Below are positions 1 to 6,225 of a DNA stretch of 6,914 bases, one piece after another; position 1 is the stretch's first letter, and every line of letters starts with the position of its first letter. The notes under the pieces are model-generated. The model did no database searches. It worked only from the letters and a program-made list of their open reading frames with translations, and was not told the origin of the DNA. The DNA comes from Bacillota bacterium (GTDB taxonomy: Bacteria > Bacillota_A > Clostridia > DSM-8532): the NCBI GenBank assembly GCA_023424865.1, contig JAFADM010000145.1, forward strand, positions 1 through 6,914, written 5' to 3'. A program made the translations under genes and the position numbers.

Positions 1-233
1 GCCAAAAGCTCTTTCCCGCTGTCATCCAGAAACAGGCTTATTTTGTCATAGGTTTCGGGTCGAAGCGCCTCTGGCACTGCATTTTCAATTCCGCCCTGCT
101 GTATGCCCACGTTAATGATATTGGACATGTAATCCGGCAGCGCCAGATCGCAGGTGGCTTGTGCAAACAGAAGGCCCAGTATGAGTATAACGGATAGGAT
201 GTAGGGCTTTAAAAACCGCAATAACTTGACCAT
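1..233 (-). CDS. ABC exporter (fused permease/ATPase type), 5' part only
   Basis: This is the first 77 codons of a gene that runs leftward out of the window. The ATG at 233-231 follows an AAGGAAA ribosome site about 10 bases upstream. The protein starts MVKLLRFLKPYILSVILI, a short basic stretch and then one hydrophobic segment at about residues 11-27. Next comes a run with LPDYMSNIINVGIQQGG at about residues 32-48 and a polar stretch containing ENAVPEALRPETYDK. This order matches the N terminus of clostridial multidrug-type ABC half-transporters, where TM1 is followed by a large outer loop. The ATPase domain is not in the window, so family membership rests on this N terminus alone and the substrate cannot be read. 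The gene is divergent from a TetR regulator, and a palindrome sits inside its promoter. The arrangement suggests an exporter repressed by its neighbour and induced by the compound it exports (inference). Confidence 0.75.
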   Translation of the reverse strand, partial: MVKLLRFLKPYILSVILILGLLFAQATCDLALPDYMSNIINVGIQQGGIENAVPEALRPETYDKISLFLDDSGKELL

Positions 234-287
234 GTGGCACAAATTTCCTTTCTTTTATAAATAGTATTGCTGCATTTGTTGCTTTTA

Positions 288-353
288 TTCGGGGATGAAC
301 TGTTCCCGAAGGCCGGCTGCATCATTCCTTATGGAATACTTAATCCAGTATTC
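288..353 (-). other. Inverted repeats in the exporter leader
   Basis: Three inverted repeats lie in the predicted leader RNA of the exporter. GAATACT (334-340) pairs with AGTATTC (347-353) around a 6-base loop. ATTCC (324-328) pairs with GGAAT (333-337) around TTAT. TTCGGG (288-293) pairs with CCCGAA (305-310). The first two share bases 334-337, so they exclude each other, as in attenuator-like switches. No T-run follows any of them on the minus strand, so none is a plain terminator, and no known riboswitch motif was recognised. Confidence 0.3.
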
Positions 354-375
354 TTTTGTCTGATGTCTGAATAAA

Positions 376-404
376 ATGTTACTGCAGTTATATAAAACTG
401 TCAA
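376..404 (-). promoter_or_regulatory. Probable sigma-A promoter of the ABC exporter gene
   Basis: On the minus strand, a perfect TTGACA (404-399) is followed after 17 bases by TAACAT (381-376), which matches 4 of 6 positions of the -10 consensus. Transcription would start near 369 and leave a leader of about 135 bases before the ATG at 233. The leader is long for a simple gene and contains inverted repeats, listed separately. Confidence 0.65.
385..400. promoter_or_regulatory. Candidate TetR operator (16-bp near-palindrome)
   Basis: CAGTTATATAAAACTG pairs with its own reverse complement at 7 of 8 positions per half. It fills most of the spacer of the minus-strand exporter promoter and overlaps the last two bases of its -35 box. 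A dimer bound here would block RNA polymerase, the usual mode for TetR proteins that control a divergent exporter. The position is seen directly; assigning it to the adjacent regulator is inference. Confidence 0.55.
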
Positions 405-420
405 TACATTAATATTATTA

Positions 421-449
421 TTGTTTTTCTTATAACTATATGTTAATAT
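421..449 (+). promoter_or_regulatory. Possible promoter of the tetR-family gene
   Basis: TTGTTT (421-426) and TAATAT (444-449) are 17 bases apart in a very AT-rich stretch, placing the start of transcription near 456. The -35 is weak. A small inverted repeat, TAAC/GTTA (433-436 and 442-445), lies in the spacer and could serve autoregulation, but it is short and may be chance. Confidence 0.4.
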
Positions 450-480
450 GGTAATATCATTTTTGGGGAGAAGTTTTTTC

Positions 481-1095
481 ATGGCACAGAAAGATAACGA
501 AACTAAAAGACGAATAATACAAGTCAGTCTTGCCCTGATAAAAGAAAAAGGCTATGATCAGGTGACTTTGAATGAAATATGTACAGCAGCACAGATTTCA
601 AAGCATACCTTTTACTACTACTTTTCTTCCAAAGAGGATGTTCTCAGAGGCTTCTTTGAAATACCCAAGGAAATTACCACTCAAAGGCTTATGTCCATTC
701 TGGAAGCGGATAGTGGTGTGGAGCAGCTATGGAAGCTGATGGAGCCCCATATTGATTTCTTTCATGAGCAGGGACCGGAAGTGGTCAAGCGCATATTTAT
801 TGCCAATCTTAACCGTGATCAGGGCACCTTTAATCTGCCTCATAGGGATGACAGCATTCCCCGTGCAGAGGTAGCTATTATAAAGAAGGCCCAGGACAAC
901 GGCGAAATTCAAAATAAGGCCGACTGCCGCCTGCTTCTTGGTGCATGCATGAGCGCATTAATCGGTGTGGCCGCCAAATGGTGCATCTCGGATGCCTCAT
1001 TCTCCTTGAAAAACGCTACCCGGGCCAATTTAGAGGCTATTCTGGATGTCCGTCACGACCTTCGCAAAAGCGGGGAAAACCAATGCTTCCATTAA
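481..1095 (+). CDS. TetR/AcrR-family transcriptional regulator
   Basis: This 204-aa protein has the usual TetR length. An N-terminal helix with KRRIIQVSLALIKEKGYD leads into a helix-turn-helix at about residues 29-48 (TLNEICTAAQISKHTFYYYF), followed by SSKEDVL, the classic TetR_N pattern. The remaining 150 residues form a helical ligand-binding and dimerisation domain with no motif that reveals the ligand. I chose the ATG at 481 because GGGGAG (465-470) precedes it at 10 bases. An in-frame ATG at 448 has no ribosome site and overlaps the likely -10 box. The protein very likely represses the divergent exporter through the palindrome at 385-400, and may control itself. The gene is monocistronic and ends just before a strong terminator. 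Confidence 0.9.
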   Translation: MAQKDNETKRRIIQVSLALIKEKGYDQVTLNEICTAAQISKHTFYYYFSSKEDVLRGFFEIPKEITTQRLMSILEADSGVEQLWKLMEPHIDFFHEQGPEVVKRIFIANLNRDQGTFNLPHRDDSIPRAEVAIIKKAQDNGEIQNKADCRLLLGACMSALIGVAAKWCISDASFSLKNATRANLEAILDVRHDLRKSGENQCFH

Positions 1096-1137
1096 TTAGG
1101 ATATCACTTTAAACAGCGTGTTTTTTTAAAATAACGT

Positions 1138-1165
1138 AAGCGTCCGGAATACCGGGCGCTTTTTT
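1138..1165 (+). terminator. Rho-independent terminator of the tetR-family gene
   Basis: AGCGTCCGG (1139-1147) and CCGGGCGCT (1152-1160) form a 9-bp stem with one G-U pair and an AATA loop. An A-T pair (1138/1161) can extend it. A run of T follows through 1165. This is a textbook terminator 43 bases after the regulator's stop codon and isolates it from the ger operon. A weaker stem-and-T-run, AAACA/TGTTT at 1111-1127, lies just before it. Confidence 0.9.
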
Positions 1166-1173
1166 GCTGGTAA

Positions 1174-1230
1174 CCATTTGCGTAAGCAAATCTGGCTGAA
1201 AGTGAGGGGATTCGATATCCCCTGGCTTTT
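1174..1230. other. Two adjacent hairpins of unknown role
   Basis: The first hairpin pairs CCA plus TTTGC (1174-1181) with GCAAA plus TGG (1186-1190 and 1193-1195). It has a 2-base bulge and a GTAA loop, which as RNA is a GNRA tetraloop. The second, 1198-1211 with 1217-1230, forms 13 pairs of 14, including AGGGGAT/ATCCCCT, around TCGAT. Neither is followed by a T-run. The element lies upstream of the putative ger promoter, so it may not be in the ger leader. A small RNA, a repeat of a mobile-element family or a chance structure are all possible. The rest of the 293-base gap (1096-1388) holds only the terminator, the promoter candidate and a ribosome site. Confidence 0.45.
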
Positions 1231-1324
1231 GCTCGCGTTTTAAGCACTTTAACAGGACTAAAACACGTTATGCTCCACGGGGACAGTCAAATATAAATTC
1301 AGGTGCAGTGAAAATGTGATTTAT

Positions 1325-1354
1325 GAATGAAATCCGGGGCTTTTAAACATAATG
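1325..1354 (+). promoter_or_regulatory. Candidate sigma-G promoter of the ger operon
   Basis: GAATG (1325-1329) and CATAATG (1348-1354) are separated by 18 bases. This is close to the sigma-G pattern of GNATR, 18 bases and CATNNTA, with the last base of the -10 off consensus. Sigma-G drives gerA-type operons in the B. subtilis forespore, so the match fits the genes downstream. A TATAAT at 1359-1364 also exists but has no -35 box at the right distance. Confidence 0.45.
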
Positions 1355-1388
1355 AAGTTATAATTTCTCTGGAGAGGAAGAAAAAACT

Positions 1389-3572
1389 GTGCAAATATTC
1401 AAGAATATGATTAAAGATTTATTTGTTTATCATAGTCCCCGTGATGTGGAAAACGGATTTGAGCTCCTAGAGGACGAAACGGAATATGAGAACAGCACAG
1501 ATGGACAAGACAGCAAAAACAAAGACGACAGGCAGCAGAATAACTCCCCAAATAATTCTGCCGGCAGCCGCAGAGGCAGCCAGGGTTCAGGCAGCAACCA
1601 AGAGGAAAGCCCTAAGGATATAAACAGGGATAAAGAGGGCGGCAATAAAGGTAATAGCGGCGGCAGCAAAAGGCGTTCGGGAGAAGCCGAAAAAAGCGCC
1701 GACAGCAGGAAAGCCTCAGATAATAACAGCGGAAAAAACGGCGATGATGATAAAGAAAATGACAGCTCCAAGACCCAGCCGGGCAAAAAGGAAGAGGAGT
1801 CAAAAGGACAGGACAAAAAGAACGATGCCGAACCTACAGAGGATTCAAACCCGCAAAGTGATAGTATCCCCATGGGAACAACACTTAGCGGCGAGGGACG
1901 CAAGAACAGAAGAAGCAAGTCCGTTGTTGTGCCTTACACTGTAGAAGAGCTAAACGAAGAGCGGCAGGGGGGAGAAAATGAGTCGGAACAGGATTCGGAA
2001 GAGGACAATAAAAGGCGGAGAAAAAGCAAGAATAAGGATAAGGATAAAGATCTAAGGAAGGTCTCTTCAAGCTTGAAGGAGAATCTTGATTTTATTCGCA
2101 GGAAATTCAATTTGCCGGATAATCAGGATATTATCATCAGAGAATTTAATATAGCAAGAAGAACCAAAGCGGCTCTGATTTTTGTAGATGGCATGATTGA
2201 CAAAAAAATAGTTAATCAGTATACGCTGCCCGAGCTTCTCAACCCCTCTAATTTTGAGGAGATGCAGGATGGCTCCTTACTCAATTATGTGGAAAAGAAT
2301 GTATTATCCATTAACCAGATTACCCGTATGGACGAATATGAAAAAATAGTGCCTCAGATTCTCAATGGTGTAACGGTGCTCTTTGTTGAGGGCTGTGATG
2401 AAAGCCTGGCCATTGAAAGCCGCGGTTATGAAAAGAGAGGTGTGGACAGGCCTCAGACCGAGGCTGTAATAAATGGTTCTCAGGAGGCCTTTACTGAGAA
2501 TCTAAGGACAAACATCACCCTTTTGCGCCGAATTGTTAAGAATGAAAATTTAATTACAGAAATCGTACCTGTCAGTAAAACCAATAATTGCAATTGTGCG
2601 ATTCTCTACCTGAATCATATTGTAAACCACAAAATCGTTGAAGAGGTTAAACGAAGGCTTAACAGCCTGGATGTGGATTTTATTGAAGGCAGCGGCATGC
2701 TGGAGCAGTTTATTGAGGATAAACCCTTCCAGCTTCTTCCTCAAATAATGAATACGGAAAGACCCGATAGGGTTGCGTCTTTTCTAATGGACGGAAAGGT
2801 CATTCTGATTTGCGAAGGAACCCCCTTTGCTTTGGTGGTGCCCGTTACTTTTTTTCATCTGTTTCAAACACCGGAGGAATCCAATCTCCGCTGGCAGTAC
2901 GGCAGCTTTTTGAGGATTGTGCGTCTTATCGGTATTATTACTGCCCTGCTGGTTCCGGGAATGTATATTGCCCTTACCCTTTATCATCAGGAAATGATTC
3001 CAACCTCGCTTCTGGCTTCCATTGCTGCCTCCAGGGAGTCTGTGCCATTTCCGGCTATCCTTGAAATTATTCTAATGGAGATCTCCTTTGAGCTTATTCG
3101 AGAAGGTGGAATTCGGGTTCCCGGCATCATTGGACAAACCCTGGGTATTATCGGCGCCCTTATCCTTGGACAGGCAGCCGTAGCCGCAGGCCTTGTAAGC
3201 CCCATACTCATTATTGTGGTTGCCATATCGGGTCTGGGAAGCTTTACAATCCCTAATTACTCCCTTTCCTTATCCATACGCATTCTCCGGTTCATTTTTA
3301 TTTTCTTTGGCGGAATTGCGGGATTTTATGGGATTTCTGTTTGCCTGGCCATTAATTGTGTTCTGGCCCTCAGCATTAAGTCCTTCGGAGTGCCTTTCTT
3401 CGCTCCCTTTTCTCCTAAAACCCGTGCCAAGCGCTCAGAAGTTCTAAAGTATCCTGCATACACTCAAGAGGAGCGGGTTGATTACCTCAACTCTCAAAAC
3501 CGGAGAAGAATGGCTGATGAGCCGAGAGCATGGGTTACTGAGGAAGGAGATGATGATTCCTATGATACGTGA
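1389..3572 (+). CDS. GerA-type germinant receptor, A subunit, with long disordered N terminus
   Basis: This is the A subunit of a spore germinant receptor in the inner spore membrane, where it senses nutrients together with B and C. The 727 residues divide into three parts. Residues about 25-225 are hydrophilic, rich in Ser, Asn, Asp, Glu, Lys and Gly, and look disordered. Residues about 226-465 are the soluble domain, with the family signature ESRGYEKRGVDRPQTEAV at 343-360 and AFTENLRTNITLLRR at 367-381. The membrane part, about 467-665, contains EGTPFALVVPVTFFHLFQTP, LYHQEMIPTSLLASIAASRE, REGGIRVPGIIGQTLGIIGA and LGQAAVAAGLVSP. A hydrophilic tail of about 55 residues follows. B. subtilis GerAA has about 480 residues, so most of the extra length is the N-terminal tail. 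The start is GTG at 1389, preceded by GGAGAGG (1371-1377); an in-frame ATG at 1407 has no ribosome site. Which germinant is sensed cannot be read, so no specific ger symbol is given. Confidence 0.95.
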   Translation: MQIFKNMIKDLFVYHSPRDVENGFELLEDETEYENSTDGQDSKNKDDRQQNNSPNNSAGSRRGSQGSGSNQEESPKDINRDKEGGNKGNSGGSKRRSGEAEKSADSRKASDNNSGKNGDDDKENDSSKTQPGKKEEESKGQDKKNDAEPTEDSNPQSDSIPMGTTLSGEGRKNRRSKSVVVPYTVEELNEERQGGENESEQDSEEDNKRRRKSKNKDKDKDLRKVSSSLKENLDFIRRKFNLPDNQDIIIREFNIARRTKAALIFVDGMIDKKIVNQYTLPELLNPSNFEEMQDGSLLNYVEKNVLSINQITRMDEYEKIVPQILNGVTVLFVEGCDESLAIESRGYEKRGVDRPQTEAVINGSQEAFTENLRTNITLLRRIVKNENLITEIVPVSKTNNCNCAILYLNHIVNHKIVEEVKRRLNSLDVDFIEGSGMLEQFIEDKPFQLLPQIMNTERPDRVASFLMDGKVILICEGTPFALVVPVTFFHLFQTPEESNLRWQYGSFLRIVRLIGIITALLVPGMYIALTLYHQEMIPTSLLASIAASRESVPFPAILEIILMEISFELIREGGIRVPGIIGQTLGIIGALILGQAAVAAGLVSPILIIVVAISGLGSFTIPNYSLSLSIRILRFIFIFFGGIAGFYGISVCLAINCVLALSIKSFGVPFFAPFSPKTRAKRSEVLKYPAYTQEERVDYLNSQNRRRMADEPRAWVTEEGDDDSYDT
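1470..2060 (+). repeat. Purine-rich low-complexity coding segment in the A subunit
   Basis: The coding strand is strongly purine-biased here and encodes the charged low-complexity tail, including SGG, KDKDKD and EEDN-type runs. A short AAGGAT-type tandem at about 2034-2047 encodes the Lys-Asp alternation. One less degenerate island, with SVVVPYTVEELNEERQ at about residues 178-193, sits inside it and may be a short folding or binding motif. Such tracts can vary in length between strains through slippage (inference). Confidence 0.6.
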
Positions 3573-4662
3573 AGGTAAGTTTGGCTTCCAGGAGGCACTT
3601 AGTATTTTGTTCATTTCCATGACAACAAAAGTGCTTTTCACCAGCCCTGCCGTCATTATAAGGATGGTTGGTACCGCGGGCTGGTATTTGACCCTGATCT
3701 CGGCACTCACAGCAGGCATCGGTTTGTTTTTTCTGGTTAAGCTGATTAACCGTTTTCCGGGAAGCAATCTCATGGATATTTATGAAAAGGTCCTTGGAAA
3801 AGGCATTGGGCCTGTCTTTTCCTTTTTCCTTGCAGGGTGCTTATTTTTTACGGCATCGGTAAATTTAAGAGAGTACACAGAGGTTATGAAGGTTTATGTT
3901 ATGCCCTTAAGTCCCCCTAGCTATATTATAATCCTCTTTATTCTGGTCATTTCGGTCATGGCCTTTATGGGTTTGGAGTCCATCGCCCGATTCTCAAAGT
4001 TCATACTTCTCATAATCGTGTGCGGCTTTATAATTGTCATTTGCCTCGCTTATAAAAATTACAGCATGGGAAGGCTATTTCCTATTTTGGGCTACGGTTT
4101 AAAGAAGACTATTTTTACAGGAATTGGAAGATCCTCTGTCTATGGTGAGCTGGTTTTAATAGGCGTTTTTGCAGCTTCTCTTCATGGAACCAAACACATA
4201 AAAAAAATAGGCTTTTGGAGCCTTGTAACATCCGCTGTTTTTATATCCTTAAACCTCTTGTTCTTTTCCCTGGCCTTCCCCTATTTTTCCGGCCAGGAAA
4301 TGACCTCTCCCATGTACGAATTGGCGGCACTCATTAACATAGGAAGCTTCTTTCAGAGAATGGAGCCCATTTTTGTTTTCTTATGGAATTTTAGCTCCTT
4401 TATTTCGGTTACAGCCCTCTTTTATGCAAGCATGATGATTTACAGCCATATTTTCAGAATAATGGACAGAAAACCTCTGGTTATGCCTATGGCAATCATG
4501 CTCTTTGCATTAGCCATGCTGCCCGAGGGATTAAGCAGTGTCATGAATGATTCCGTACAGTTTTTACGCACCTGGGGATGGGTGGGCTATTTCCTGCCTC
4601 AATTGCTTACACTTCTGGTTGCGGTAATAAGGAAAAAGAAGGAGGAGCCCACAAATGCTTAA
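3550..4662 (+). CDS. GerA-type germinant receptor, B subunit (spore permease family)
   Basis: This is the integral membrane subunit of the receptor, in the spore permease branch of the APC transporter superfamily. In B. subtilis and B. megaterium, B subunits help set germinant specificity. The 370 residues carry about ten hydrophobic segments and a short basic C terminus (IRKKKEEP), the normal size and shape for the family. Typical features include KFGFQEAL before the first segment, FPGSNLMDIYEKVLGKGIG after the second, LFPILGYGLK in the middle, and FFQRMEPIFVFLWNF near the eighth. Two starts compete. ATG 3550 has GAGGA (3540-3544) five bases upstream; ATG 3562 has AAGGAG (3544-3549) twelve bases upstream and would give 366 residues. 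Either overlaps the end of the A gene, by 23 or 11 bases, so translation is probably coupled. A longer frame back to 3478 lies inside the A gene and lacks a ribosome site. Confidence 0.93.
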   Translation: MMIPMIREGKFGFQEALSILFISMTTKVLFTSPAVIIRMVGTAGWYLTLISALTAGIGLFFLVKLINRFPGSNLMDIYEKVLGKGIGPVFSFFLAGCLFFTASVNLREYTEVMKVYVMPLSPPSYIIILFILVISVMAFMGLESIARFSKFILLIIVCGFIIVICLAYKNYSMGRLFPILGYGLKKTIFTGIGRSSVYGELVLIGVFAASLHGTKHIKKIGFWSLVTSAVFISLNLLFFSLAFPYFSGQEMTSPMYELAALINIGSFFQRMEPIFVFLWNFSSFISVTALFYASMMIYSHIFRIMDRKPLVMPMAIMLFALAMLPEGLSSVMNDSVQFLRTWGWVGYFLPQLLTLLVAVIRKKKEEPTNA

Positions 4663-6061
4663 ACGATTCGGTTTGATTTTGGTTCTTCTTTTTTGCTGCT
4701 TAAGTCTAACCTCCTGCTATGACGCAGTGGATATCAATGATTTGGGTTATGTCACCATGCTGGGGCTGGATTTTGGAACCAAGGATGACTGGCAATTCAC
4801 ATTTCAATATCCCGAATTTGAAGGGGGAGAAAACGCAGGGGCAGGGAGTATGAAATATGCTACCCTGGTTTTGGAATCCGCCTCCTTTTATACTGCTGTC
4901 CAGCTTGCCAATACCAATCTTCCTAAGGAACTTAATTTCATGCACTTGAAAACCCTGGTTTTTTCACAGGAGTTAGCTGAATCCGGTGAATTGAACAAAA
5001 TGCTTACTTCACTGATACGTTTTAAACAAATACGCCGGACCGTGAATATTCTCATATGCAAGGGCAAGGCCTTTGAATTTGTGGATGCTTCCAAGCCTTA
5101 TATGGGAAATCTTATTACCGATACACTAGAAGAGCTTCTTGGAAATTCCCATACAACGGGGCTTCTCCCAGAAGTGCCTCTTAATACGTTTTATAATGCC
5201 TTTATGTCTCCCTACAATGAAGGCGTAGGTATTCTGGGAGCCATTAATAAGGGTGATAATCTGCCGGAGGCAGCGGAGGCACAGAAGAAAGCACTGGAAC
5301 AGGAAGGTGGCGGGAGCCAAGGCGATGCCTCTGGAGGAGGCGATTCCGGTAATGTAGAAAGCAAGGAAAAACCCTCCGGCGAGGAAGATAAAGGGGACGA
5401 CAAGGAAAAGGAAAAAGATAATAAAACTCAGGAGGGGGAAAAAGCCAATGAGATATCCGGTGATATAGTCGCCGGAGAGGTGCTGCGTGCGGGAGGAAAT
5501 GAGCTGGAGGTACTGGGTTCGGCGTTGTTCAGCAAAGGGAAAATGGTGGGAAGCCTGACCGGTTTTGAAACACAAATGATGCTCATGCTGCGGGGAGAAC
5601 TGGAAAGGAGCGTTTTCAGCATGCCTGATCCCCAGATGGAGGATTATCAGGTTGCCATTGATATAAGGGAGTTTGATACACCTCAATATAAAATAAGGAT
5701 TGAGGACGGAAAACCTAAAATCAATGTACGCGTCTTTCTTGAAGGTGAGATTGTCTCCATACAAAGCAGAATAAACTATGAGGATCCTGACAAACAGGAG
5801 CCCCTTAAAAAGGCCTTTGAGGAATACATCAACAAAGGCCTTGAGCAGACAATTAAAAAATGCCAGGAGAAGAATACCGACGTGCTTTCCTTCGGCCAGA
5901 GAGCCGCCAATCACTTTGCCACAATTCAGGAGTGGGAGAAATACAAATGGAATGAAAAATTCTCCCAGGCTGAAATAAAGACTGAGGTTGAATTTACCGT
6001 AAGGCGTACGGGTACTATGACAGACAGCTATCATGTAGAAGAAAGGAGCGGGCTGCCATGA
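4655..6061 (+). CDS. GerA-type germinant receptor, C subunit (Ger(x)C lipoprotein), with inserted charged linker
   Basis: This is the lipoprotein subunit, anchored on the outer face of the spore inner membrane. The signal peptide (LKRFGLILVLLFCCLSLTSC) ends in the lipobox LTSC, so Cys21 would be lipidated. Then comes the family opening CYDAVDINDLGYVTMLGLD (compare C-W-D-x-x-E/D-I/L-N in relatives). Residues about 22-200 make the first domain, with LNFMHLKTLVFSQELAESG at 93-111. Residues about 204-268 are a Gly/Ser/Glu/Asp/Lys-rich linker. Residues about 269-468 are the C-terminal domains, starting GDIVAGEVLRAGGNELEVLGSALFSKGKMVG in short, ordinary family style. The total of 468 compares with about 373 in B. 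subtilis GerAC; the linker explains most of the excess. The ATG at 4655 follows GGAGG (4641-4645) by nine bases and overlaps the end of the B gene by eight bases. Confidence 0.94.
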   Translation: MLKRFGLILVLLFCCLSLTSCYDAVDINDLGYVTMLGLDFGTKDDWQFTFQYPEFEGGENAGAGSMKYATLVLESASFYTAVQLANTNLPKELNFMHLKTLVFSQELAESGELNKMLTSLIRFKQIRRTVNILICKGKAFEFVDASKPYMGNLITDTLEELLGNSHTTGLLPEVPLNTFYNAFMSPYNEGVGILGAINKGDNLPEAAEAQKKALEQEGGGSQGDASGGGDSGNVESKEKPSGEEDKGDDKEKEKDNKTQEGEKANEISGDIVAGEVLRAGGNELEVLGSALFSKGKMVGSLTGFETQMMLMLRGELERSVFSMPDPQMEDYQVAIDIREFDTPQYKIRIEDGKPKINVRVFLEGEIVSIQSRINYEDPDKQEPLKKAFEEYINKGLEQTIKKCQEKNTDVLSFGQRAANHFATIQEWEKYKWNEKFSQAEIKTEVEFTVRRTGTMTDSYHVEERSGLP

Positions 6062-6225
6062 AAATTCTAACAATGGCCGTGGTTTTTTTAGTTACGTTTT
6101 ATACTTTGAGTTATGCGGGCTTTTCCTTTAAAAACCAGAATATCCGCAGCGGCTTGGGGGCTGTCCTCTTAGTGCTTATGGCATGGGCCTCGGTGGGATT
6201 TGCGCTTTTCAGACAGAGTCACTGA
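6058..6225 (+). CDS. Small two-membrane-segment protein, candidate germinant-receptor D subunit
   Basis: A 55-codon gene directly follows the C subunit. Its ATG (6058-6060) overlaps the TGA of the C gene (6059-6061), and AAAGGAG (6042-6048) sits nine bases upstream, so it is very likely translated and coupled. The protein starts MKILTMAVVFLVTFYTLSYA, has a short polar turn (FKNQNIRSG) and a second hydrophobic stretch (about residues 33-51), and ends FRQSH. This hairpin of two membrane helices matches the general form of the small D proteins (about 75 residues) encoded in or next to gerA-type operons of Bacillus, which modulate receptor function. The match rests on size, topology and gene position; I saw no sequence motif that proves homology. 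At 55 residues it is shorter than those described. Confidence 0.8.
   Translation: MKILTMAVVFLVTFYTLSYAGFSFKNQNIRSGLGAVLLVLMAWASVGFALFRQSH

Noticed and set aside
448..480. An 11-codon upstream extension of the TetR regulator starting at ATG 448.
   Set aside because: There is no ribosome site before it, it overlaps the likely -10 box, and the ATG at 481 has GGGGAG at good spacing.
285..482. A 65-codon minus-strand frame in the divergent intergenic region.
   Set aside because: It is low-complexity Asn/Lys/Ile from AT-rich DNA, covers the promoters, and has no good ribosome site.
1430..1918. A 162-codon minus-strand frame rich in Leu and Ser.
   Set aside because: It is the antisense reading of the purine-rich tail of the A subunit, and its composition follows from that alone.
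3668..3679. TTGGTACCGCGG, similar to the T-box anticodon-pairing motif.
   Set aside because: It lies inside the B subunit gene, encodes ordinary family sequence (VGTAG), and has no leader or terminator around it.
5126..6073. A 315-codon open frame on the minus strand across the C subunit gene.
   Set aside because: It lies opposite a well-supported gene and shows no known family pattern; its hydrophobic runs are the complement of the purine-rich linker.
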